Below, piece after piece: positions 54,455-62,579 of a stretch of 64,000 nt of DNA (position 1 is its first letter; the number at the start of each line of letters is the position of its first letter). Below the pieces are notes generated by a model. It saw only the letters and a program-made list of their open reading frames with translations. It had not been told where the DNA came from and searched no databases. The DNA comes from Acidimicrobiia bacterium (lineage in GTDB: Bacteria; Actinomycetota; Acidimicrobiia; Spongiisociales; Spongiisociaceae), in assembly GCA_021296345.1 (NCBI GenBank), contig JAGWAN010000003.1:1-64000 (forward strand), given 5' to 3'. The translations under genes and the position numbers were made by a program.

Positions 54455-55528
54455 ATGGAACGCTTCACCATCGACCTGCATGGCCCCTTGCACGGCATGG
54501 AGTACGGCGGGGAAGGCCGGCTGGTGTTGCTGGTCCACGGTTTGAGCGGATCGGCGGTCAATTGGGTGGAAACGGCGGTACCGTTGACCGCCTACGGCCG
54601 GGTGGTGGCGCCAGAGCTACCCGGCTTCGGCCGCACCCCTCCGGCAGGACGGAGCGCCTCGATGAAGGCTCAGGCAGCACTCATGGCCGACTTCATCGAA
54701 TACCAGGGCGGCGGCCCGGCTCTGGTGATCGGGAACTCGATGGGCGCCATGATCAGCATGATCCTGGCCGGACAGCGCCCCGATCTGGTGGAACGTCTGG
54801 TACTGATCGATACGCCGGGATCGACCGCCGACCTGGAAGGGCTTCCTCCGGCCTGGGTCACCAGCATGCTGATGTATCTGGTGCCGGGCGCCAACCTCCT
54901 GTTCGTGAACCGGCTCCTCCGCCGGGGGACTCCCGAACAGACCACCGACACCTCCCTCGACCTGCTGGCCGGCGGGCCGGGGCGGATGTCTGCGAGGGTC
55001 AGGCGGCTCCACGCCCGGGTCGCCGCCGAGCGGAAAGCCATGCCCTGGCCACCGCACGCCTACCTGGAGGCCTTTCAATCGGTCATCGCCAACCTCCTGC
55101 CCTTCTCGCGCTGGCGCCGGACGGCGCTCGATGTTCGGGCACCGACCCTTCTCATCCACGGCACGCACGACCGGGTGGTGCCGATCAGCGCGGCAGAACG
55201 GTTGGCGGACCTCCGCCCGGATTGGTTCTACCGGCCGCTGGTCGGGATCGGCCACATAGCCATGCTGGAAGCCCCGGATCTGTTGCTGGAAGTAGTGGCG
55301 GAGTTCATGGACCGGGCGCCCGCCCGGACGGACGGCCTAGCGTCCGTACCGTCGCGCCCGGGCCCAGGCGAGGAAGCGATCCACCGGCCAGGTGTTGGCG
55401 ATCATGTCGCGGCTCACCCGGCCTCGTTGAGCCTGGAGGACGCCCCAAGTCGTCTGGTCCAGTTCCCCCGTGTTGTGCGAGTCGGAGGAGATGACGAAGC
55501 GCACGTCCCTTCCCCGGGCCTGGAGTAG
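54455..55528 (+). CDS. Alpha/beta-fold hydrolase with extended C-terminus
   Basis: Serine hydrolase-fold protein, 357 residues. LLVHGLSGSAVNWVE holds the oxyanion strand, the nucleophile elbow is VIGNSMGAMISM (Ser near residue 94), and the acid and His are in LIHGTHDRVVPIS and GIGHIAMLEAPDLL (near 270). Homology-like sequence ends near residue 292 (AEFMDRAPAR); the remaining 65 residues read opposite to the end of the PolX gene and are probably run-on. Acetoin E2 proteins carry a related hydrolase domain but also a lipoyl domain, which is absent here. Confidence 0.83.
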   Translation: MERFTIDLHGPLHGMEYGGEGRLVLLVHGLSGSAVNWVETAVPLTAYGRVVAPELPGFGRTPPAGRSASMKAQAALMADFIEYQGGGPALVIGNSMGAMISMILAGQRPDLVERLVLIDTPGSTADLEGLPPAWVTSMLMYLVPGANLLFVNRLLRRGTPEQTTDTSLDLLAGGPGRMSARVRRLHARVAAERKAMPWPPHAYLEAFQSVIANLLPFSRWRRTALDVRAPTLLIHGTHDRVVPISAAERLADLRPDWFYRPLVGIGHIAMLEAPDLLLEVVAEFMDRAPARTDGLASVPSRPGPGEEAIHRPGVGDHVAAHPASLSLEDAPSRLVQFPRVVRVGGDDEAHVPSPGLE

Positions 55529-57082
55529 CACCTCGACGGTCGCGTCGAGCCGGTCCAGGTGGGAATTGATCTCGATAGCCGTGCCGGTCAACTCGGCCGC
55601 TTCGAGCACCGCACCCACCTCCAAGTCGATAGGCGGGCGACGCCCGATCCTCCGTCCCTGGAGGTGACCGACCACGTCGACCGCCGGGTGGGCCATGGCT
55701 GTGATCACCCGCACGGTCTGCTCCTCTTGCGGAAGGTCGAAATGGCTGTGGACGGAGGCAACACACCAGTCGTAGGCCATTAGGAAGGCATGGTCGTAGT
55801 CCAGAGAACCGTCCCGTCCGATATTCAACTCCACCCCGTGGAGGATCCGTAACCCCGGGTAGTGGGTTCGGAGGCGGGCGATGCGGCGGCGCTGGGCCAG
55901 CATCTCATCCCGCCCGACCCCGTTAATGGCCAGGTTCTCGGCGTGGTCCGTGATCGCTATGTACTCCAGTCCCTTGGACACGGCCTTGTCCAGCATCGCC
56001 TCGAGAGAATCCTGCCCGTCCCCCGACATGTCGGAGTGGACATGCAGGTCACCGCGGAGATCGTTATCAACCACCAGGTCGGGCAGCCGACCGCCGAGAG
56101 CCTCCTCGATCTCCCCCTGATCCTCCCGGATCGGTGGAGGTACCCACTCCATTCCCAGCGCCCGGTAGATGTCCGCCTCGGTCTGCTGTGCCACCACGGC
56201 TTCCGTTCCGGACTCGTACAGGGCGTACTCGCTGAGCACCCAGCCCCGCTCGATAGCGAGTCTTCGTAACCGGATGTTGTGCTCCTTGGAACCGGTGAAG
56301 TAAAGGAAGGCCGCTCCCCACTGGCGCTCGGGCACCATGCGCACATCGACTTGGAGGCCTGCGTGGGTCAGCACCGAGGTCTTGGTATCGCCCGACCCGA
56401 TGACTTCGCTGATCCATGACCGGCGTGCCAGGCGCCGGGCTACCGGAGCGGGATCGGAGGTAGCCACTAGGAGGTCGAGGTCGGCCACCGTGTCTCGGAA
56501 CCTCCGCAGGCTGCCGCAGTAGGCGACCCGGTCGACCCCGGGTAGTTGGCTCAGGTCCGCAACCAGGCGCTGAGCCTCGCGCATCGCCACGAGGATCGGG
56601 GTCCGCCGCTCCTTGCCGGCCCAGCCGAGCCGGTCGATGGCCCGCCGCAGGTTCTCCTCCGTCTTGGGACCGAAACCCGGCAGCTCCCGTACTGCCCGGG
56701 AATCAAGCGCCACGAGTAGGGCGTCCACCGAGTCCACCCCCAGGGCCGTTAGCAATGCCACGGCCCGCTTGGGACCCAGGCCCGGGATGGGTACCAACTC
56801 CTGGAAGGCCGGGGGGTACTCCTGACGAAGGGCTTCGAGGCGGCCCAGCCGGCCGTGCTCTACGTATTCGCGAATCATGGATGCCGTGGACTTACCGATC
56901 CCCGGAACCCGCCTCAGATCCGCCGCGGACAGCTCGGCGGCGGGTTGGGGCAGCCCCCTGATGGTCTTGGTCGCCGATTCGTAGGCTCGGGCGCGGAAGG
57001 ACTGGGCAGTCCCGTCAGCGATCCGCGTGAGCGCCGCCAACTCGTCGAAGACGGCTGCTATCTCGGCATTAATCACGGACAC
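55337..57082 (-). CDS. polX: PolX-type DNA polymerase/PHP exonuclease
   Basis: Family X DNA polymerase with C-terminal PHP nuclease, 581 residues, used in base-excision or gap repair. The N-terminal part has helix-hairpin-helix motifs (LRRVPGIGKSTASMI near residue 57 and LVPIPGLGPKRAVALL near 97, ELPGFGPKTEENL near 135). The nucleotidyl transferase region is YCGSLRRFRDTVADLDLLVA (Asp pair near 200). The PHP domain holds DLHVHSDMSGDGQDSL (near 345), ITDHAENL, LHGVELNI and VISSDSHNTGELD. It overlaps the alpha/beta hydrolase gene tail to tail by 192 bases. Confidence 0.93.
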   Translation of the reverse strand: MSVINAEIAAVFDELAALTRIADGTAQSFRARAYESATKTIRGLPQPAAELSAADLRRVPGIGKSTASMIREYVEHGRLGRLEALRQEYPPAFQELVPIPGLGPKRAVALLTALGVDSVDALLVALDSRAVRELPGFGPKTEENLRRAIDRLGWAGKERRTPILVAMREAQRLVADLSQLPGVDRVAYCGSLRRFRDTVADLDLLVATSDPAPVARRLARRSWISEVIGSGDTKTSVLTHAGLQVDVRMVPERQWGAAFLYFTGSKEHNIRLRRLAIERGWVLSEYALYESGTEAVVAQQTEADIYRALGMEWVPPPIREDQGEIEEALGGRLPDLVVDNDLRGDLHVHSDMSGDGQDSLEAMLDKAVSKGLEYIAITDHAENLAINGVGRDEMLAQRRRIARLRTHYPGLRILHGVELNIGRDGSLDYDHAFLMAYDWCVASVHSHFDLPQEEQTVRVITAMAHPAVDVVGHLQGRRIGRRPPIDLEVGAVLEAAELTGTAIEINSHLDRLDATVEVLLQARGRDVRFVISSDSHNTGELDQTTWGVLQAQRGRVSRDMIANTWPVDRFLAWARARRYGR

Positions 57083-57256
57083 GCCCTCCCCAGGAACTTA
57101 GACCGGACCTGAGAGTATCTGCGGTCGCTTCGTATCGGACCTGCACCCTCGAACGGAGCCCCCCGGAAGGCGGAGCGGATGGCCGGAGTAACCTTTCGGG
57201 TCCCGAACCCGTCAGAAACGAACGGGCCGGGTGCCCAGGACAACCCTAGGAACACT

Positions 57257-58642
57257 ATGACACTGGCAAGCGCAGGGTATTCGGTAACCCTCCGACTGTA
57301 CGCCCCGCCCGAAGATCAGCACGCCATCGGCCGCATCACCACCGCCATCGGCACCTCCGGTGGGGTAGTCACCGCGCTCGACTTCGTAGAATCCGAAGCC
57401 ACCCGGCTGGTGCTGGACGTGACCGCCAACACCCGCGATGACGACCACGCTGACGAGATCGCCGATGCGGTAGGCGCGGTTGAGGGGATCACGGTCCACA
57501 AGGTTTCGGACCGCACCTTCCTTTTCCATCTGGGCGGGAAGCTCGAGGTCCGGAACCGGATCCGGCTCCGGAACCGTGACCAGCTCTCGATGGCCTACAC
57601 ACCGGGGGTGGCCCGGATCAGCCGGGCGCTCGCCAAGCGGCCCGAGGATGCTCGCAACCTCACCGTCAAGGGGAACTCGGTGGCGATCGTCACGGACGGC
57701 AGCGCCGTGCTCGGACTCGGCAACATCGGGCCGGTGGCCGCCCTACCGGTCATGGAGGGAAAAGCCGCCCTGTTCAAGCGTTTTGCCAACGTCAACGCCT
57801 GGCCGATCTGCCTCGATTCCCAGGACACCGACGAGATCGTGCGGGCGGTTGAGATGCTGGCCCCCGTATTCGGGGGTATCAACCTCGAGGACATCGCCGC
57901 TCCCCGCTGTTTCGAGATCGAGGACCGGCTCCGCACCTCGCTAGACATCCCGGTCTTCCACGACGACCAGCACGGAACGGCCATCGTGGTACTGGCCGCC
58001 CTGACCAACGCCCTGAGGGTGGTGGACAAGGAGATAGACGGTGTCAGGGTGGCCATGAGCGGGGCCGGCGCGGCCGGCGTCGCCGTCGCCAAGCTCCTCG
58101 AAGCGGCCGGCATCGCGGACATCGTGGCCCTCGACCGGGGCGGCATAATCAGCCCGCACCGCACGTTCACGGACGCCTCGAAGATCTGGCTGATGGAGCA
58201 CACCAACCGGGGGGGCCGCAGGGGCGGCATCCTCGAGGCGTTGGAGGGCATGGATGTGTTCGTGGGCGTGAGCGGCCCCGACCTGTTCGACGCCAGAGAG
58301 ATCAAACGGATGGCCCCCGATCCCATCGTGTTCGGGCTGGCGAATCCCGACCCGGAGTTCGATCCGCAGGTAGCGCGCGAGTACGCACCGGTGGTGGCCA
58401 CCGGCCGCTCCGACTACCCCAACCAGATCAACAACGTGCTGGCCTTCCCTGGGGTCTTCCGCGGGACCCTGGACGCTCGCGCCACGACGATCACCGAAGC
58501 CATGAAGGTTGCCGCCGCCCGCGCCATCGCTTCGGTGGTACGACCCGAACAGGTCAACGCCAGCTACATCATCCCGTCGGTGTTCAACCCGGCTGTGGTT
58601 AAACGGGTGGCGGAGGCCGTGGAGTCCGCCGCGAACCCCTGA
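57257..58642 (+). CDS. NAD(P)-dependent malic enzyme with N-terminal ACT domain
   Basis: Oxidative decarboxylation of malate to pyruvate. The N-terminal 80 residues (YSVTLRLYAPPEDQHAIGRI) form an ACT-type regulatory domain. The catalytic part includes SMAYTPGVARISRAL (Tyr near residue 113), KGNSVAIVTDGSAVLGLGNI, NLEDIAAPRCFEIED (metal Glu/Asp) and VFHDDQHGTAIVVLAAL. The NAD-binding motif is MSGAGAAGVAVAKLLEAAG. I chose the ATG at 57257 (MTLASAG, 461 residues); the frame is open to an upstream ATG at 57179. It is the last intact gene before the decayed region. Confidence 0.93.
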   Translation: MTLASAGYSVTLRLYAPPEDQHAIGRITTAIGTSGGVVTALDFVESEATRLVLDVTANTRDDDHADEIADAVGAVEGITVHKVSDRTFLFHLGGKLEVRNRIRLRNRDQLSMAYTPGVARISRALAKRPEDARNLTVKGNSVAIVTDGSAVLGLGNIGPVAALPVMEGKAALFKRFANVNAWPICLDSQDTDEIVRAVEMLAPVFGGINLEDIAAPRCFEIEDRLRTSLDIPVFHDDQHGTAIVVLAALTNALRVVDKEIDGVRVAMSGAGAAGVAVAKLLEAAGIADIVALDRGGIISPHRTFTDASKIWLMEHTNRGGRRGGILEALEGMDVFVGVSGPDLFDAREIKRMAPDPIVFGLANPDPEFDPQVAREYAPVVATGRSDYPNQINNVLAFPGVFRGTLDARATTITEAMKVAAARAIASVVRPEQVNASYIIPSVFNPAVVKRVAEAVESAANP

Positions 58643-58693
58643 GGAGTGCGCTGATCCGCATCGGTGGCTTCCACTTTGAGGGTGGACCAGCCT

Positions 58694-58985
58694 CCTCGTG
58701 CCGCTGTCGCAGGTAATACGAGCCCACGATCCACCACGTGCCATCCCCCCGGTTGAACAACGTCAAGTCTCCTTTGAGCCGGCCGTCGTGGCCCAACGTC
58801 GGGGCAAGCTTGATCCGCCCCGGTGCCGGCAACGCGCCGGCAAAGAGCCGATCGAGCCACGCTGCCGCGTCGGGACCGGTGACCTCGTACCGGGAGAACC
58901 CGGCAATGTCGAGGATCCCCACACCGGAACGCACCTGGCGGATGTACTCACGGTTCTCCGCAAAGGACCCGGAACGGGCCACGTC
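58694..58985 (-). pseudogene. GcvT/aminomethyltransferase-like domain fragment
   Basis: Remnant of a folate-binding aminomethyltransferase-type domain such as the C-terminal half of dimethylglycine or sarcosine dehydrogenases. YIRQVRSGVGILDIAGFSRY and EVTGPDAAAWLDRLFAG, then GRIKLAPTLGHDGRLKGDLT match the family over about 90 residues; similarity stops after WIVGSYYLRQ, and the usual following residues are missing. Such enzymes are 800 residues or more, so most of the gene is gone. Its upstream end adjoins direct repeat A exactly. Confidence 0.72.
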
Positions 58986-59175
58986 CCGTTCCGTCCACGA
59001 CGAAGCCGCCGCTCACGACGATGTCAAACATCGGTCTTCCCCTCACCACGCATCGGCGTAGAAGTTGCGAGGCCACGAGTGGTCCCGCAATTTCTCGAGC
59101 ACCTCGGACACCAACAGCCGCCCGTCTGAGACGGCGCAATTCTGGCCCACATGAGCCGGCGAGCGCATCCACCGC
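58984..59175. repeat. Direct repeat copy A (192 bases)
   Basis: Nearly identical to 62389-62579 in the same orientation; differences I see are one extra C in the TCTTCC(C)CTCACC stretch and two substitutions. Minus-strand content is the last 43 codons of an aldo/keto reductase (RSPAHVGQNCAVSDGRLL ... WPRNFYADAW, stop at 59043) followed by the start of a D-aminoacylase (MFDIVVSGGFVVDGTG, ATG at 59031). Left of it the frame passes into the GcvT-like fragment, right of it into the IS256 fragment. Confidence 0.88.
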
Positions 59176-59622
59176 AGGCCGGTGTGGTCGTCGGAGATCA
59201 CCAGCTGCACTCCAGAGAGTCCACGGGCGACGAGGGACGGAAGAAGGCGAGCCAGCCGCGCCGTTTTCTGTGGTGGCCAGGTCGAGTCCGAGGATCTCAC
59301 GGTGGCCCTCTGAGTTGACGCCCACAGCGAGGAGGCAGGCGATGTTGACGATGCGGCCACGGACCTTCATCGTCAACGCGTCGGCCCACACATAGGTGTA
59401 CGGGCCGGCATCGAGGGGCCGGTCCCGGAAATCAGCGTCCATCTCGTCGAGGTCTTTGGCCATCTCCGAAACGTGGGACTTCGACAACGACGTAACACCG
59501 AGCGTCTCCACGAGACCCTCCACTCGGCGGGTCGATACCCCACGGACATAGGCTTCGGTAACGACCTGGATGAACGCCCGTTCCGACCGGGTCCGAGCAT
59601 CGAGGAGCCACTCCGGGACTCA
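59176..59622 (-). mobile_element. IS256-family (mutator-type) transposase fragment
   Basis: Middle part of a transposase: AFIQVVTEAYVRGVSTRRVE, GLVETLGVTSLSKSHVSEMA, DRPLDAGPYTYVWADALTMK (including a catalytic Asp) and GVNSEGHREILGLDLATTE. A two-residue loss is apparent where related proteins read KVREGGRIVN (here KVRGRIVN), and a frameshift near 59255 breaks the frame before SGVQLVISDDHTGL. Both ends are missing and no terminal inverted repeats were found, so it cannot move on its own. Confidence 0.85.
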
Positions 59623-59631
59623 CCGTGGAAC

Positions 59632-59916
59632 GAGTCGCACCTCATCTTCGGACGAGACCACATCTTCGGACGAGACCACTGGGTCTCGGACCAGGAGCGG
59701 GTAGAGACGCTCGCCCGGTTGTGCGCAGACGGCTACAGCAAGCAGGTCATGATTGCGCACGACCACTGTCTCAAGGTGCACTTCGCCGAGCATGGCGGCA
59801 AGGGATGGGTGTACACTCTGACCGAGGTGGTTCCGATGCTGCGCGAGGCCGGGGTCACCGAAGATCAGTTGAACGATATCCTGGTGGAGAACCCGAAGCG
59901 GATCTTCGCCGTCTGA
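59632..59916 (+). pseudogene. Phosphotriesterase-family C-terminal fragment
   Basis: Last 90 residues of a phosphotriesterase/lactonase-type amidohydrolase: FGRDHWVSDQERVETLARLC, GYSKQVMIAHDHCLKVHFAE (metal Asp) and MLREAGVTEDQLNDILVENP, then KRIFAV and stop. The first two thirds, with the HxH zinc site, are absent, replaced by the IS256 fragment read from the opposite strand. The stop is 8 bases before the VOC gene start, so an original phosphotriesterase-VOC-amidohydrolase operon was probably beheaded by the insertion. Confidence 0.8.
59643..59678 (+). repeat. 18-base tandem duplication in the phosphotriesterase fragment
   Basis: Two exact copies of CATCTTCGGACGAGACCA in tandem give the duplicated IFGRDHIFGRDH in the fragment. 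It lies a few bases from the junction with the transposase fragment. Confidence 0.85.
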
Positions 59917-59924
59917 GGGTTGAG

Positions 59925-60290
59925 ATGAAGATCGGCGCGGTCATGCTCTACGTCGACGATTTCGACACGGCACTCGAGCTCTATCGCGACACCGTAGGCC
60001 TGGATGTTGCCGACATAAACCCCGGAGCCGGTTACCAGCCGTTGGTCGACTTCGCATTCCTGACGTCGGACCGAGCAGCGCTCGAGATATTCGATCGCGC
60101 CACCCACGGCTCCGGCATCACGGACGATGAGGCAGGGCGGGTGCACATCGGGCTGGAAGTGGCCGATCTGGCAACGGAAAGGGACCGCCTCGACGCGATG
60201 GGCGCTACCGAGACCCGCGACTGGGGGACGCACTTCGTCCTGTCCGACCCCGAAGGCAACCGGCTACAGGTCTACCAGTTCGCAGGATGA
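59925..60290 (+). CDS. VOC-family (glyoxalase-like) protein
   Basis: Single vicinal-oxygen-chelate domain pair, 121 residues. GAVMLYVDDFDTALELYRDT and LDVADINPGAGYQPLVDFAF form the first beta-alpha module, VHIGLEVADLATERDRLDAM and HFVLSDPEGNRLQVYQF the second. The usual metal Glu is in LQVYQFAG-like position replaced by Gln, so metal binding is doubtful. Its ATG follows the phosphotriesterase fragment by 8 bases and its stop overlaps the amidohydrolase start (ATGA). Confidence 0.87.
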   Translation: MKIGAVMLYVDDFDTALELYRDTVGLDVADINPGAGYQPLVDFAFLTSDRAALEIFDRATHGSGITDDEAGRVHIGLEVADLATERDRLDAMGATETRDWGTHFVLSDPEGNRLQVYQFAG

Positions 60291-61528
60291 TCGACCTCAC
60301 CGACGCCGGCGTAGTCGATTTCCATGCCCACATGTCGCTCCAGATCGGTGTGGGCGAGCTGATCCGGCGCGACGTGACCGCGCAACTGAAACTCTTCCAC
60401 GGCACGCCGGGCACGTCATATCGCTGGGACGATCTTGAACCGGCCCCCGACTACGAGCGCGGCATGGCGCAATGGGCCCACCCGCTCAACTCGCAGTACC
60501 GCATGCTGATCAGGTACGTGGCCGGGGCCCTGGGATGCGAGCCCGATGTCGTGGAGATCGACGAAACGCTCTCTGCCACGATGGAGCAGGGCTTCAGCAT
60601 GTATCTCGAATCGGTGCTCGACCGGGAGCGTATCGACCTCGTCGTGCTCGACCTGCTCGGCGAGTTGCGTGACGGGGCCGCCGGATTCCCGGACGACCGT
60701 TATGTGTGGATCTACGGAATCACCCCGTTGCTCTCTCCACTTGCCGTGATCGAGAGCGGCATCACTTCGCTCGACGACGCCATCAGGTGGGTCGACGAGT
60801 CGATCGACAGTGCCGTGGCGCAAGGGTGCGTCGGGTTCAAGAACCTGATGGGCTACTACCGCGCGCTCGACGTCTCGAGGCCCACCGCCGATGAAGCCGC
60901 TTCCGGGCTGCGCCAGGTAGCGGCGACGCCCCCGGCCGACGTGAAAGAGTCGTTCCTGTACGGGCGTGTCGGGATCTACGACGAGGCGTCCGGGCGCGCG
61001 GCGCGGGCATACGAGGACTTCGTGATCCGCCACATCGTCGCCCGCGCCGGCGATCTCGGCCTGCTGCAGCTGATTCACACCGGGGCCCAGTACTCGCCCA
61101 ACCAGAACCTGCACGCCGCGGATCCGGCACGCTTGTTCTCCCTTTTCTCGGACCCGGCTTCGAACGGAACTACGTTCGTCATGCTCCATGCCGGGGCGCC
61201 GTACCACGAGAACGCCGCCTACATGGCCTGGCAGTTCCCCAACGTGTACGTCGACCTGTCCCACACGATGCGGATACCGGGGCGCCTCAATTCGATTCTG
61301 AGCACCATTCTGTCCATAGCTCCTGCGCACAAGGTGCTCTACGGCAGCGATTCCTACGCATCGGCCGAATGGCTCGGCTACAGCGCACACCGGATGCGGA
61401 AACATCTGGCACTCGTGCTGAGCGATCTCTCTGCCGACCTGGAGTGGACCGAGGCGGAGGCCGAACAAGCCGGCCGGATGGTGCTCGGAGACAACGCCAG
61501 GGCCATACTGCCCGGTGTCGCTCGGTGA
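60287..61528 (+). CDS. Amidohydrolase-family (TIM-barrel) enzyme
   Basis: Metal-dependent hydrolase of 413 residues, intact. VVDFHAHMSLQIGVG (near residue 9) carries the HxH site, IHTGAQYSPNQNLHAADPA (near 265) and MLHAGAPYHENAAYMAWQFP (near 302) supply further His, and VLYGSDSYASAEWLGYS (near 347) the late Asp. The arrangement is that of the amidohydrolase-2/uronate-isomerase-like group. Coupled to the VOC gene by overlap. It is the only complete catabolic-looking enzyme in this decayed part of the window. Confidence 0.87.
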   Translation: MIDLTDAGVVDFHAHMSLQIGVGELIRRDVTAQLKLFHGTPGTSYRWDDLEPAPDYERGMAQWAHPLNSQYRMLIRYVAGALGCEPDVVEIDETLSATMEQGFSMYLESVLDRERIDLVVLDLLGELRDGAAGFPDDRYVWIYGITPLLSPLAVIESGITSLDDAIRWVDESIDSAVAQGCVGFKNLMGYYRALDVSRPTADEAASGLRQVAATPPADVKESFLYGRVGIYDEASGRAARAYEDFVIRHIVARAGDLGLLQLIHTGAQYSPNQNLHAADPARLFSLFSDPASNGTTFVMLHAGAPYHENAAYMAWQFPNVYVDLSHTMRIPGRLNSILSTILSIAPAHKVLYGSDSYASAEWLGYSAHRMRKHLALVLSDLSADLEWTEAEAEQAGRMVLGDNARAILPGVAR

Positions 61529-61607
61529 GCGACCAGGCCCACTTCCAGGCATGTCAACGGATTTGACTCACTACTAAGGTCGGAGCCGAGCATCAGGGAG
61601 CTCGGGG

Positions 61608-61661
61608 ATGGTCCGCGAGTTCAGCGAGGAGCAGATAAAGCAGTATCGGGAAGACAATGAT
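61608..61661 (+). pseudogene. Possible 5' scrap of a phytanoyl-CoA dioxygenase gene
   Basis: The plus strand opens with MVREFSEEQIKQYREDNDG, which resembles the start of phytanoyl-CoA dioxygenase (PhyH) proteins (EEQ...QYREDG). Similarity stops after 18 residues, where the leftward D-aminoacylase remnant begins. Too short to be certain. Confidence 0.4.
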
Positions 61662-61662
61662 G

Positions 61663-62436
61663 GCCTCCAGGGCGCCGTCGGGAGCGCCGCGGCGGGGGAT
61701 CAGATGCGAGAGCTGCAGCCTGACGCCCGATGCCATCGGGGCCCTGATGCCCTCTTCGACGGTCTCGATCGCAAGCAAGTCGCGCTCCCTCTCATGGGTG
61801 GCGTAGAGCCCGCCGCGTGCTGCGACGATGCGGCACAACTCGATGATCTCCTCTTCGGATGCATGGTGCTCAGGCGGGTACTCCAGGCCGGTAGACAGCC
61901 CGAAAGCGCTGGCGTCCAGGGCGGCTTCGAGCAGCCTCGCCATGTCGCGGGTCTCGGAGGCCATTGCCGGTCGGGCCACATCATCGACTGCAGCGATCCG
62001 GAGGTTGCCGTTGGGAACCAGGGTGGCAACGTTCACCGCGGGGCGGAGCTCGTCGAGAAGACCCAGGTAGTCGCCGAGGCTCCCCCAGTCGATCTTGAGC
62101 AGATCCTGGTACCCGTAGATGTTGCCCTTGAAGCGCTCGATGTCGCCCACGAAGGGCCCGCAGCCGTGGCCGCAGTTGCCGACCAACTCGGTGGTCCTGG
62201 TAGATCTGGCTCTGGGCCCTGGGGTCGACGAGCAGCGTGAAGTCCGAGTGGCTGTGGATGTCGACGAAGCCGGGGGCGACCACCACTTCGGCGGCGTCGA
62301 GTGTGAGCGACGCCTCCCCACTCCGCAGATTCCCGATTGCGGCGATCCGGTCGCCGTTTACACCGATGTCGGCGTTGCGGCCGGGAGTTCCCGTTCCGTC
62401 CACGACGAAGCCGCCGCTCACGACGATGTCAAACAT
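61663..62436 (-). pseudogene. D-aminoacylase/N-acyl-D-amino-acid deacylase, frameshifted and truncated
   Basis: Starts MFDIVVSGGFVVDGTGTPGR and runs through the metal site VVVAPGFVDIHSHSDFTLL. Near 62196 the frame breaks: expected IYQGVTTELVGNCGHG is read as IYQ then, in another frame, TTELVGNCGHGCGPF, consistent with a 5-base loss. It continues in frame through ALDASAFGLSTGLEYPPEH and RLQLSHLIPRRGAPDGALE and then ends in unrelated sequence, losing more than half of the usual 480-530 residues. The 5' end lies in direct repeat B, directly after the aldo/keto reductase remnant. Confidence 0.85.
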
Positions 62437-62579
62437 CGGTCTTCCCTCACCACGCATCGGCGTAGAAGTTGCGAGGCCACGAGTGGCCCCGCAGTTTCTC
62501 GAGCACCTCGGACACCAACAGCCGCCCGTCTGAGACGGCGCAATTCTGGCCCACATGAGCCGGCGAGCGCATCCACCGC
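62389..62579. repeat. Direct repeat copy B (191 bases)
   Basis: Partner of 58984-59175. Here the repeat lies in its apparent home context: the aldo/keto reductase 3' end and D-aminoacylase 5' end continue into longer pieces of the same genes on either side. The right edge coincides with the point where the aldo/keto reductase loses its frame. Confidence 0.88.
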
